NCBI GenBank assembly: GCA_965153455.1
Contig: OZ234501.1
Span: 62,001 to 126,000 of the forward strand
Origin: Sphagnum compactum
Lineage: Eukaryota; Bryophyta; Sphagnopsida; Sphagnales
Direction: 5' to 3'
Length of the DNA stretch: 64,000 nt
The translations under genes and the position numbers were made by a program. Shown here one piece after another: positions 32,533 through 44,444 of this stretch (the stretch's first letter is position 1; every line of letters begins with the position of its first letter). The notes beneath the pieces are model-generated. The model made no database searches and was not told the origin of the DNA. It was given only the letters and a program-made list of their open reading frames with translations.

Positions 32533-32939
32533 AAACTTACACCAAGTTAGTAATAATCGACCATGACTTACAATGTTTAGATAATCCTAAACCAAACCTT
32601 GTACCTACTCAAATAGTCCTAACCTAGGACTTAATTTGAACGACTATGAATTTATTATCATTTATAATAATGAAATTCCATGTCTTCATTAACCTTGGTA
32701 TGACATGTAAAGTACATGCCATCTCAATTTAATTGTTTTCTTCAACTAAGTGTTACAAAAAAGATGCATTGATGGATGGATGACATGTCTTAAAAATTTA
32801 TAAACATGTTATGAGTCATTACACATGACCCAAAATCAACCTAGTTTATCCCATGTAATTAACATAATCAAAAGTCAACCTAGCTAGGCTAAGCAACATA
32901 GCCTAGCTCACCTAACCAAAAGTTAATTTAGTATAACCT

Positions 32940-33145
32940 AGCTAGGTTAACTACCTATGCTAAACAACCTAGGCAATCTAGCTTAGGTTATGTAGCTTAA
33001 ATTAAAAGCTGACTAACTACCTATGTTAAGCAACCTAGGTAATCTAGCTTAGGTTATGTAGCTTAAATTAAAAACTAACTAACTACTTATGCTAGGCAAC
33101 CTAGGTAATCTAGCTTAGGTTATGTAGCTTAAACTAAAAACAAAC
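32940..33145 (+). repeat. Three tandem copies of a 66-bp repeat
   Basis: AATCTAGCTTAGGTTATGTA recurs at 32975, 33041 and 33107, each preceded by a variant of CTACCTATGCTAAGCAACCT. The copies are about 90 percent alike by eye. The surrounding DNA (32870-33200) is also rich in CCTAG/CTAGG motifs. Confidence 0.88.
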
Positions 33146-34277
33146 ATTAGACTCTTAACCCAAGAAGCCTATATTAGGCTACCTAACTTAAGCTAAGTGG
33201 CCTAGGTATCATAAGTTGCAAGAATGAGGACTTTAACCCCTCACCTTCACTTTGGGGTTCAAGTCCTCATCATTGCATTACCACATTTTTCTATACTAAT
33301 TACATTTAACACAAAGTTATAAAGCTCAAAACTTTTAGCTTTGAATTAATTTTGGCCACCCTAGGTTGACGTAGGTCAACTTACCATTACCTACTAACTT
33401 AGCCTAAACCTAGACCTCCCTAAGTTGATTTAAGATGAACTAGTTTGTCAACATGAATACTACTTACTAACCTAGCCTGTTGCAACCTTAGCCTTGGGCT
33501 TGCGACCAAGGCAAGGGCTTACAAAGGTGCGAGCCAAGAGTGAGCCCGGGAGTCACATTTTATGCTCCCAGGAGAGCAAGAGAGTGTGAGGGAATGAACC
33601 CCCACACTTTCAAGTGAGCTCCCACTTTGGGAGTTGGAGTCCCAATGGATTCCTGAATGTTCATAGGGCAATTTCAAAGGTCAAAACTCATTTTATTGAA
33701 AATTTATTTATATCATTAAAAAGTTCTTGGAACTTAGATGTCTAAAATGGGCTTGCATGACCCATTTGGGTTTTTAAAACATAAGTTATGGCCAAAAGAA
33801 GGGTCGGGAGTCGAATTGGCAATTTGACTATTGACCACAAAAAATCAGAAATCTCCTTGATTTCCTTGCGTACATGCGACATGCTACATAGCGTTGAAAA
33901 GATTTTGACAAGGGCTACAACTTTGCTTTAGACTTCATCTCAATCGAAGGTTTGCAAAAAAAGTTATGGGCCTCCAAAGTTGTGGGAGTCCCAATTTTGG
34001 GAATTTCGAGACTCCAACTTGGGAGTCCCGGGACAAAATGACATTTGGGTGTTGGCCCCGTGATCACGCAAAGAGAATACTATAAGGGGGAAGGTGTTGG
34101 CTTCCCCAAGTCAGGTCGTGGTGAGTCTTGGGAGTCCGTGTTTGCCCGTGGCTCGTTAGTGTACAAAAGTGCTTTAACTGTGCACTAACCAACTTGTTGT
34201 TTGGTTTGTGCAGGTCTGTGTGAGTAATTGAATTGCTTGTCTATCTTTTTAGTCCCCATCCCAAAACTTCAGCACGC

Positions 34278-36921
34278 TGTGAAAAATTCTTGCACACCTT
34301 CACCATTAAGATATGCACTCACAAATAACTCGGTTGGAAGTGGAACTACTATGTAGTTGTAGTCTAACAAGTAAGGTGGTTCAATGTAAGTAATGAAATA
34401 CACTAGTAATCTAATGCGTTGTGTCCGATTTGAAAATACAAGACATTGTGAAAGAGTTGTAACTCACCATGACGGAATATGAAGGAGCCGTATGTTGATG
34501 TTCATTTCCATGTCACGCTTGATGGTTGGAATCCTTCCTTCCATTTATCATAACATCTACATACAACCTCCTAATCTAACATGCATTTGGATTTTTGGAA
34601 AGCTAATATAAAAGGATCCATGTCACAAAATTTTATATGTTTTTATTTTATGTTTTTTATCAAGATTTAAGCCTCGAAACTAAGAACCACTTGCTTAGAT
34701 TGAGGAAAAAACAGACAACTCAACCTCCTCTACTTCCAACAAGTGTAGCTCCCTTATAGCAAGCCCGATGAGGCTAAAATTTGGGGAGAACTTTGTACAC
34801 CTTTCACACTAAAACTGATTTGAATGTGACACAAATCCAACGGTGGATTTGAGAGAAACAACTAATTGAACCAAAAGTCCAAAGGCTTCACCATGGACAT
34901 CATTCCATAAAACCCACTTCAACACCCTCTACTTCCAACAACTGTAATTCCCTTATAGCAAGACCGAGGATGCTGAAATTTTGGGAGGAGCTTTTAAACC
35001 TTTCAAACTAAAACCGATTTAAATCTTACACAAATCCAACAGTGGATTTGAGAGAAACAATTAATTGAACCAAAAGTCCAGAGGCTTCACTACGATTACT
35101 TCCTACACACAACTTCCTTCCATGCTTCATTTTTTCATAACCTTTCCATGAACACCTCTCCACACATAAGAACTCAAAAAAACTTTCTCACACTTCCTCC
35201 TCCTCTTTCTTTCTTTTCCCCATACACACAATATCCTCTCCCTTGGTAAGCCTCCATGACCTTCCTTGAGCTTGTTCCCCTCGTCCAATGGAAGCTTCGA
35301 AATCCCTTGCTCCAATCAATGGCCTCCTCATCCTTTTAGAGCCAATGAGATTTGAGAATAAATTGTCATCCAATTGAGTTTAGGATGAGAATTCTTGGGC
35401 CCAATGAGACACAAGAAATATTCCATCCTCCAATCAAATAAGATGAAAATCCTCATGACTAATGGGATTGGAGGATTCATCCCTTCCCTTATCTTGGATA
35501 TCTTGATGAGGTCTCTTGAGCTTGATCCTTATCCTTTTCGTTCATTGACCTTCACATCCTACTTTTTCATCCTAATTACTTCAAGTAGCTAACTACTAGG
35601 ATAGTTTATCGGTAGTAACAAGTAACGTCCTTGAATTCTTACTTGACTAATTCATTGGTTGAACTAACATTTCCGTGTACCATTTACTCTTTTGATATCC
35701 CTTACCTATTTATTTTACCATGCACTAGTTAACTATGTAGTACATAGTAAATTGGAAGTAAAATTTGCATCACAAAAAAAACCCCCACATATTTCTAAAT
35801 CCGCCGTTGAAATAGGGTTTGATGAAACCATTAAATTTAGGATGTTTGAGTTTTCATGAGGTTCTGCCGTCACTCCCACACCTTACACCTACCCTAATTT
35901 GTTAAATAAAAAGGCCTCGAGCCCTTCTGAACGCAAGTACCACATTGGTTGTACTACCTTCTTGGTTTTTGTTGATGCAGGTGAGAACTAATCATGGCGG
36001 ATGATGTCACTACGCCTTCGAATCTTTCAGTTGCACCAATAGAACAGGAAAAGCTTGAAGAAGCACCGCTCGACGTGATTGTTTCTCAACGGCCGCGCGA
36101 AGAAGAACCGCCCAGGCAAGTGGTGCGCACTCGAGTTGATCGTTCGGCATGGGATCGTCGATTGTCTCCTAACCCACATGCTTTAGCAATCTATTTAGAA
36201 TTCGTTCCTGCTCGTGGAGCGCCACAAAGGTTTGAAGAGTGTTAGTGCAAAGATGATGATGTCCGTCTCCATTGTCGAACATGGGTTCCCGGTGATGGCC
36301 ATTATCGTTGGCTACGAGGCCCGATCAAGCCCCTTCCCATGGAGCATCGAGCCGAATACCTCGCTCGCAGCATTCGTCGCATCCTAGATTTTTTACAACT
36401 GTGATCTATCCTTTAAGTTAGTTATTAAGTTATAATTCACCTGAGGCTACTTAGGCAAAAATGTTAATACTTAAGTTTGATTTGATTCTATCTAAAAGTC
36501 TGATAAAAGTGAAACTAAATAAAAATGTATTAAGACTACATCCTAAAAATCTTACAAATACATCATTAGTGCTTGAAGATTCTTCTATAGACTAACTTAA
36601 CCTTGTCATGGCGGAATGTTATTGTTAATTATGGGCTTGTATTCCCTATATATCAATAATCACATCTGATTCTACATCCCCTTTCCCTTTTCTGCAACAT
36701 AAAAGGGATAATGTACTTTAAAAGGTTTACAAGGTGCTTAACTGATTAAGCGTTACATCAACTGAAATAAAGAAGTATTATATGCCTAGAAATATCACAA
36801 AAGCTGATTCAACTATTAATAATCACTACTTGGAGGCTTATAAGCATTTAAATCATTAGTACTAAGGAAAATTACGAAACTAAATCTTAATTAATTGTTG
36901 AGCTATAATCCATGGCTCACA
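34278..36921 (+). mobile_element. 2.65 kb TG...CA unit, copy 2 (2644 bp)
   Basis: It opens TGTGAAAAATTCTTGC and closes ATCCATGGCTCACA. The perfect duplication CACGC lies at 34273-34277 and 36922-36926. It aligns over its whole length with copies 1 and 3, and it carries the same 200-bp tandem duplication, TATA-like box, gene and ATCAATAATCAC region. The opening has A instead of G at the sixth base, so the terminal inverted repeat is 5 of 6. It sits inside a family 1 LTR. Confidence 0.93.
35994..36404 (+). pseudogene. Gene of the 2.65 kb unit, copy 2: one nonsense codon
   Basis: The frame starts at the ATG at 35994 and stays in register to the common TGA at 36402-36404 (137 codons including the stop). 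A TAG at 36243-36245 replaces the CAG of the CQC motif, giving ERFEEC-like residues then a stop. One codon is also lost in the stretch VPARGAPQRFEEC, an in-frame 3-bp deletion relative to copy 1. After the stop the frame continues as CKDDDVRLHCRTWVPGDGHY. No frameshift occurs. This copy encodes only the N-terminal 83 residues. A single CpG-independent C-to-T change accounts for the stop. Confidence 0.85.
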
Positions 36922-37046
36922 CACGCCTTTCTACCTTCAAAGTGTTGTGAGTTAGGGAGAGCCCCCCAACTCCTTTCTCCTTCCGCTATTTTCACCTTTT
37001 GACTTGAAGTGGAGTCCATCGACGAGTCTAGGGGTGCGTCATAGCC

Positions 37047-40000
37047 TAGGTTAACTTAGGCATTCATAGGCTTAAAAATAAATTAACTTGGGATGATTTT
37101 GTTGCATTTAATTGCATATAGTTGCACAAACTTGAGGTGGTTACAAACTTGATAAAATATCTTGTAATGAAGTTACCTAAGTTAACTTAGCAAAAAAAAC
37201 TAAAGCAAAGAACTTAAGCCAACTTATCTAAACTAAACTATTAGTAAGGTAACATATTTTAAGTATATTTAAACATACTAAATGTAATTTAAAAAATTAT
37301 GTTTAGTCAAATAACTTACAAGGTAGCCTATATTACGAAGTAGGTTTTTACTAAGTAGCCTACATACATGTGTTAATTTAATAAGTATGTTAACATAAGC
37401 TAATGTGTTAAATGGTTAAAAAGTCAAGGAGTTGTGTGCCACATTTTTCAAAACAACTATTAATATTGTAGTCATAATTACAAATGAATAATAAATTGTT
37501 TAGTACACATACACATGCACATGAATTCATGATTTCAAAAAACTCATGGCACACAAAAAATTATGGCATGACATAACAAATATTGGTGCCATAAATTCAA
37601 GACACATAAAAACTTATGTTGTCATAAAAAATCATAGATTACCTTATCGTCAAATGGCATGTCATGTCATCATCACATGGAAGATTAAGTCGTTATTAAT
37701 CATAAAGGACAACAATATTTTCAACAATATTTTCAACTGGCATGTTGATGTCTTTTGCCATTATTTAGTGACTGGGTTTAAATGTAATTGAAAAAATAAT
37801 AATGATTTTTGTGTCCGGTTCAAAGGACATGATTTGTTGTAATGAAGGTAAAATTTTTGGACTTGCATATGGATGCAAAGAACTACTGGAATTGGACATC
37901 ATCTCTAGAAATAGTGATCAACCAATAAATGTTTCATTTTATCCAAAGTAGTGTACGAGTCATCATGTTGATTAATATAGTCAAATATTTTATTACCACA
38001 TGGGTAAAAACACATTAAGGTGGAATATAGAATCCTATCACAACTTGAATTATTAATCATGTGATTGGAACAAAATATAAATGAATAATGAGTCCAACCA
38101 CGCTATTAGGAGCCACACTTGCCTTGTTATACCGCTGTTTATATATATATATAATATTTTCAATACCTCCTTTTTTAATTAAATTAAAATTTAAAAATAT
38201 TATTATGTTAAGGTTTATATTTTTAGATCCCAAAATATGTCATTTGTTTTTTCCAAATTATGCTTTCAATGTCAAAACTATTTTTAAGTAGTGGTTACAA
38301 AGCCTTATAGTCCTTAAACAAATTTTTCATTCATTATATTGATTCTAAATTTGTATGATATGTATATAATGTATGCACAATAACATTTTATTTTTAAAAA
38401 AATTATTTATTATTTTAATTTTATTTGCAGTTCAAAGTTCAAAAAATAAATAGTGGTTACAACTGTTAATGGTACATGTTAGTATGACTGCACCTTAATA
38501 TGTGAAAATGACTCAAAATAATAATATTACATGTGATATCATCACATTGTATGATTTCATGAATAGATTTTAAGTTACCATAACATATTGGATTTTTGAA
38601 ATGCCAAAAACCCTACATCACAGTCCATATATTATAATTATGGACTCATTATATTTATTAAAATTCCTAGTTGAGTGATTTTTTTGACATAAAAAATAGT
38701 GTGATGCCATTGATACAAGGAAAACAATTTTGAAAGATTTTGAAAACCCATAGATTGAGATACACAATAAAATATAATTTTTTTTATAAAGTCATTTTTT
38801 CATTTGACTTAATAATTCAACTTCTTATTTTTTAAATGTAAATTTTTGATTTTTTTTTTAATAATTGATAAAATATTTTTAAAATTTGTTTAACCTTGTC
38901 ATATTATTTGTGTAATATAACATATTATGCTACAATGTAAAATGGACATTTATTTTAACATTAGTATGGACTTCACATTTGTTAAAAAACACTCCACCTT
39001 AGCGTGTTTTCACCCACATGGAATGTCACATACTTGACTATTAATCAACATGATGATTCATATGCTTGTCTTATTTGATTATAGTCATTTTGAAAGTCAT
39101 TTATGCCATTTTCAAATCATTCTTCCCATTGTAATTGAATAGGACAAGTCATAAAAAATATGTTTTGGCGTTGTTGGAATGCCACATCATCATGTTGTGG
39201 GACTAAAAGTCGATGTTTTATTCACAAAAATCAAGGAAATTTTAATTAACTGTTTTAATTTATTTTAAACACATTATTAGAATTTCAAGAATAATAATAT
39301 ATCTATCCCAAAAAGCCAACTAATTGTCATATTAATTATAGTCACAAAACCATGACATCACATGACATTTGATGGCTTTTGTAACTACATAATGATTTTT
39401 GTGATAGTTACAATTGTAGTCATAAAATATAATAGTCGTTTATTTGACAAGTAAAAAAACCCATAAGGTGTTGTTGTGTATTTTATTTGCTAACAATGAA
39501 TCTCTTTATCTACCTTTAAGAACTAAAATTTGAAATTGTTTTCATTAATCCCCCAACTATTCGAATTGAAATTTATTCATTTGCCCAAAGTAAATATTAT
39601 TAAGCACCAATTTCATTCTTCAAAGACTATCCCAAATACGATTCATGACATGGTCACCAAATGTAAAGGGGTGAAATTGCAACCCCTTGTCATTATTGTC
39701 TTTTAGGAGGTAGGATTGAAGAAAGAAGGTCAACACCTTAATACTAAAAAAAAACTACCTTCACTTGTTTTTTTAATTAAAAATATTCAAATAATAGGTA
39801 TGAAGTCACACCAAAAAAAAGGTAGGGTTTGTTGTCTAAGATTAAACCTATTATCTTGTCTATAGGCTCTTCCAGAGGTGTTAAGGGCAACATGGGAAAT
39901 GGGCATAATTAAAGAGTAATTATTCTCCAAGGTTTTGCAATACCTTCAATGCCCTTGGACATTGCCCTAGTGGGTCCACATGCCTCCCACAACTATTGTC

Positions 40001-41029
40001 CCACCTTAACAACATTTGCAGACTCTTTGGTAACCCTACTTATTGTCTACAACACCCCGAAATGCCTCTCCAATGCTACTTACCATTTGTAGCAAGCTAC
40101 ACCCACTCATGGTCGTTGCTTAGCATTTGCAACAATCCTTTTTAATATGTAGACTACTACCTTCAAGCGTTCCCCCTCTTCTTACTACCACATATTGGCT
40201 GCTACCTTCCTATGGTAGCCATTAGTTTATTACTCCAAAATTTACCACTTAATATGCCCTCTTGTTATCTTTTTAGAAGAAACGCATAACTACCATGGAA
40301 AGGGGTAGCAACACCTTGTATAATCTTAAACTACACTACTTCCACATCTCCTAGTAAATAAAAGCACACAAAACACGTAAAAGTTCTTAAACCATTTTCC
40401 ATTAGTTTCACACACAAATACAAATACATTTCCTCGCTACTCTCTTCTCTCTAATGTTATAACACACTTTTCCAATAAGGTTTTCCATTCCATCAACCAA
40501 CTACAAAAGTCTTGAATGCCATTAAAATATTTCAAAACCTCTTCTAATCCTCCTTCTCCACAAAACCACACAAGGCCCACATTGACCCCATGAAAATAAT
40601 ACCTCTATTGTAATGCCTTCTTAAAATTCTCTTAAATGATTGGGTAGATTACCCCCAACCATTCACTAACATGAACTATTTAATCTCATTAGCTTCACCC
40701 CTTTGGTAAGGGACGATAAATTTACCATTAGTAACTATTATTTATTAGGATGTTTATGGTGCTAATTAATCTATAGATTTCCACCCCTTAATAGTAGGTC
40801 TACCCCGAAATGATAAACCTTACCCTTTGTTTTTTCTTTTTGCATAAGGTCTATTATTATTTGAGTGATTGTAGTAAAGTTAGTAAATGATAGTAGTTTT
40901 TATTGGAAGTAAAAAGAAATTGAACTTGTTCTTTTGACATTACCTTCTTAAGGATGGTAATGTCCAGAAGCTACATTTTGACCCCTTTGTAATAATCATA
41001 TTTTTTTCTATTGTAAGAAAAATACATTT
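37047..41029. other. AT-rich DNA with an inverted repeat, no supported gene
   Basis: This is the most AT-rich part of the window, with many poly-A/T runs and a short (TA)n near 38140. Frames are short and lack motifs. An inverted repeat is listed separately. 39500-40990 looks like decayed transposon DNA, with no protein motif I can name. Confidence 0.5.
37957..39066. repeat. Inverted repeat pair, arms about 75 bp
   Basis: The left arm (37957-38031) contains GTCATCATGTTGATTAATA and ACATTAAGGTGGAATA. The right arm (38988-39066) contains the complements TATTAATCAACATGATGATT and CTCCACCTTAGCGTGTTTTC. The arms are about 960 bp apart. A partial third copy (GCACCTTAATATGTGAAAAT) lies near 38492. 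It could be the ends of a small DNA transposon or a foldback element; no target-site duplication was found. Confidence 0.6.
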
Positions 41030-42840
41030 ATGATGTACTTTAAAAGTTCAACACATATGGTGTTAAACCTATTAGTACCCAATGAAGCTAGTGTTAAATT
41101 CACTAAGCTTGACATGCCTTTCATTCCTACTAAAAGAGATGTTATGACCTCTATCCCTTATGCACAAGCCATTGGTAATTTATTAATTTTGGCAATTAAC
41201 ACAAGGCTAGATTTGGCACACCCAATTCATCATTTGGCATAATTCATGTCAAATATAAGACTTGCACATTGGTTGGATGGCAAAATTGTGTTACAATTTA
41301 CCTTTAAATTGTTTGTACCAGAGATATCATGTATGGAGGTCAAATGTTTTTGCACCATCTTCCATTCTTTCATGGTTGGAAAGATTTCAATTGGGACGGT
41401 GATCTAGACATTGTCGTTCAACATTGGGATATGCATTTAGGGTGAAAGCATGGTAAAGTGTACAACTAAAAGTATTTGTTGGTCAAGTGAACAAAAACAA
41501 AAACCAAAACCCATCACAAAATTATTATACATTCAAAATTTTTAATTGAATGATAAATAACAAGATTTTTTTTCATTATTATGCATTGATTTTTAAATTT
41601 TACATTGTAAATGCTTTTCTAAATGCAAGTAGCTATTAAAACCTATTTTTTACACTGTAAGATTTGATTCAAGTATGTGTCAAGTATGTGTCAAAGATAA
41701 AGTAGATTTGTTTTTTGGTGATGCGTTTGAATATACAATGATTTTAATGTTATAATTTCATACATGTATATATTTCTTAAAAATTTCTAATGAAAAAGTA
41801 GGTTTGAACTCCATATTGACCAATCAATTTCAAATGTATTTATTCCATACTTTTATTATTCAAAGGTTTTGAAATTTTGTAGTCGATTTACAATAAACCC
41901 AATTGAAGGTTCAATAATTTTAAAATAAAATAAAAATAAAATTTGAATTTATTTTCTTGTGTTCTCGTGGAAAACTACCTCTTTTTAAACTTGATTTTTT
42001 TTGTTAATTTTTTTGGTATACTTTATCATGTTTTCACCTTCTATGGAAGTTCAATTTATTGGCAAAGGCATAGACAATCTAAGGTAGTTTCGTTTTCAAA
42101 TCAGGTTGAATACATTATTGATGCAACTATAATCAAAGAATTGTCAGGTGGTTATACGATTAATTATATAGTTAAATCTAGATTAATTATGCCTAATCTA
42201 GCTTACTTATAGGCTAATCTAGTTTAAAGTGATTTAATTGTGAATAAATCATAGTGTGAATAGATTCAAGTTAATTTTTGGATTGGGTATAAAACCCAAG
42301 TTTTTGTAATCTCAAATCCCTCTTCAGTGATTTGAGATTTTAGAACATAACGTGTTTATATTTTGCAAATTTTTGTGTGTTTATTTAACTTTTTATAATG
42401 TTTATGTTTTCATTTTTATGTTTTTAGGTTTGGATTCCTATGTGTTGCAAGTGAATTCATTTTGATTTAGGTATGGTGTACCACTTAAAATTTTATTTGT
42501 TATGTGTTACATGTGTGGTGACAATGATAACTGTAGACACCAATGTGATAACACACAACATAATTTCAACAATTATGGAATTTTTGAATGATTATGGAAT
42601 TTTTCAACAAAACCTTATTATCTTTTTTTGTGATAATCAATTCCCCATCAAGTTAAGCAAAAATTTTGTTTTCATGACCGGTCCAAACAAATAAAACTTA
42701 AATATCATTATTTTAGAGAGAAAGTGAAACATAGTGAAATCACCTTAATTTTCACCTCCATTCAAGACATGTGGTATATATTTATTGAGCCTCACCAAAA
42801 CCTAGACATTTTATATGTTTCAACACCCTTGACCTTTTTG
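41030..42840 (+). pseudogene. Copia remnant: RT end and RNase H, heavily decayed
   Basis: 41093-41270 reads KFTKLDMPFIPTKRDVM, SIPYAQAIGNLLILA and NTRLDLAHPIHHLA, matching the copia segment that normally reads VPYASAVGSLMYAM-like and TRPDIAHAV-like. Near 42075-42140, KVVSFSNQVEYIIDATIIKE corresponds to the RNase H VALSSTEAEY region. Near 42620-42700, FFCDNQFPIKLSKNFVF corresponds to CDNQSAI-like sequence. HYHFIREKV-like sequence (IIILERK) follows. AACAAGGGGAGATA near 42856 could be the old polypurine tract. Several hundred bases of unrelated DNA sit between the blocks. The order and strand are consistent with one element. Confidence 0.7.
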
Positions 42841-43600
42841 CCTTTCACTTTTGCAACAAGGGGAGATATATGATTATATTTGTTATCCGTTTGTGAATTT
42901 TGAACATATTCTAAACATATGGATGAAAGATAAAGATTGAAAAAATATCATCCAAATATAATAATTTTCATCCAATAAATTAATAGTCACCTTCATGGTG
43001 TTACACCTCTTAGACCCTCTAGAGGCATGCATGACTCTTAATCCCAAGAGACATAACTTTTGACATATTATATATGAACACATGTAGCATTGTAAACTTA
43101 TTCATAATATAATTTCTTTTCTCACATGAAGTGTTTTTTTCAATGATAGTCTTTGTCCGATGTTTAGATTTATCAACCAAGAAAAAAAAAACTAAGATAG
43201 CAATGAAGTTCTTAGGAAAAAGAAGAAGAAGAGCTATGATAGAATTCTCAAAAACAACAAGAGGAAGAAAAAAAAGGGAGAAAAGCTCTGATGGCAGGGG
43301 ATGGTAGGAGGGTATAGGTAGGTGTCTAGTTTTTTCAAATTGGAGGGCAGGGTGCTGGTAGGGAAAGAAAAACAAAATGGTCACCTGGTCTGGGTTCATC
43401 CCAAAATGGCCAAAACGGCCTCATCCACCAAACTGATGCAATGGTGGGTTCTGGGTCACACCAGCCCCTTTTACCCTGTCCAAGGAAAAATCCTTGCAAT
43501 ACTTTTTATGTCAGCTTAAGAGCCTAGAGGATGGATATATTGAATTCGAGAATCAAACAATTTACAAAGGTCTCTTCAAAGAGTTCAGGCTGCCACTATT
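42841..43600. other. Intergenic DNA upstream of the SCAMP gene
   Basis: No gene is recognised. From about 43260 the composition becomes more G+C-rich than the AT-rich DNA to the left, marking the change from repeat DNA to the gene neighbourhood. Confidence 0.5.
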
Positions 43601-44444
43601 TTGCAATGGGCAGCTGTGGCAACAGAGGAGGTCTCTTCTAGGCTCGATATCCTTCCAGGTTTTGTTTGCCCGTCTTCGTGCACAACTTGTTTCGTTCTTC
43701 TTCTGACGGGTTTAGGTCCTAGGATTTCTTTTCTTAGGGCTCCCAATTGTGGGTTCTGCGATTTCAGTTGTGATATTTTGTTCGGAGTTCAGCCCGTCCT
43801 TTTTTTTCTTCTTGTGGGTTCCCTTGCCGGATGTTTTTCCTTTGGTTATTTATTCTCGCGATGGTTCCAACTCTGAGATTTGCAGAACAACTCGGAGAGC
43901 CGTGAAGTTGCAGACGATGCTCTTAACCCCAAGCCGGCAGCAATCCGAACCGTCCGTGGGTCGACGGATCACGCTACGCGATATACGGACAGACACCGTG
44001 GACCTGTAGGGACTCTGGACTGCCAGCCAGGAATGATACATTCGAGTAGCCTACGGAGACCAGATACCTTGCAAAGGTTGCAAACGGCCACTCGGAGTGC
44101 CAGGTCCTTACGGACTGCTCTTGGTTCTCACCAAGCAACTTCTGCTTATGACGGCGAAGATATTGCAGCTGATCATTGAAGGATCCAACCTAGACTAGTC
44201 TTGTCCGCCCCGAAGATTCTCTTTGTTTCCCGCTTTTATACACTAGTATTGATTCGAGGTGCACTTTCTGGCACTTCTGAAAAACATAGCTTGCATCCGA
44301 TGACATCAGATCTTGTAGTACGCGTTTCAGTCTACGCTAGGGTTCTTGTTTCGTGGTTTTTGGTTTCCGTTTGATTTTGTTCTTGGTCCAGGATTCTTGA
44401 TCTGGTGATCTGGAGGACGGGGGAGGAGCACAGGGTGTCTAGTG
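43601..44444 (+). promoter_or_regulatory. Probable promoter and 5' leader of the SCAMP gene
   Basis: About 850 bp with higher G+C and more CpG than the surroundings leads into the SCAMP ATG. CGCTTTTATACACTAG near 44230 is a weak TATA candidate that would give a leader of about 180 bases. The open frame at 43880-44179 has no recognisable domain and is more likely leader or promoter sequence. The true transcription start cannot be fixed from sequence alone. Confidence 0.45.

Larger units (their letters stand above)
30330..33477. other. Intergenic DNA with weak frames and small repeats
   Basis: Two minus-strand frames are the longest here: 30917-30600 (105 codons, with ENVTSTKLLGIKYIMDDSKK and a helical AQTIIAIAKDALSKVQQ) and 31502-31314 (62 codons). 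I recognise neither, and both lack context. They could be remnants of one decayed minus-strand gene. The small repeats in this interval are listed separately. Confidence 0.45.
33478..37041 (+). mobile_element. Solo LTR, gypsy LTR family 1, split by the second 2.65 kb unit
   Basis: It opens TGTTGCAACCTTAGCC and closes GGGGTGCGTCA. The perfect duplication TAGCC flanks it at 33473-33477 and 37042-37046. At 34278-36921 it is interrupted by the 2644-bp unit and one copy of that unit's CACGC duplication. Without these it is 915 bp, the same length as the copy at 56918. The TATA-like ACTATAAGGGG is near 34078. The two nested pairs of duplications give a clear order of events: LTR family 1 inserted first, then the 2.65 kb unit. 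Confidence 0.95.

Noticed and set aside
32451-33145. Tandem repeats as a possible CRISPR array.
   Set aside because: Units are contiguous without unique spacers, and the window is a plant nuclear genome.
43880-44179. A 99-codon frame upstream of the SCAMP start.
   Set aside because: It has no domain or intron logic joining it to SCAMP, and lies in the GC-richer promoter and leader region. It is probably chance openness.
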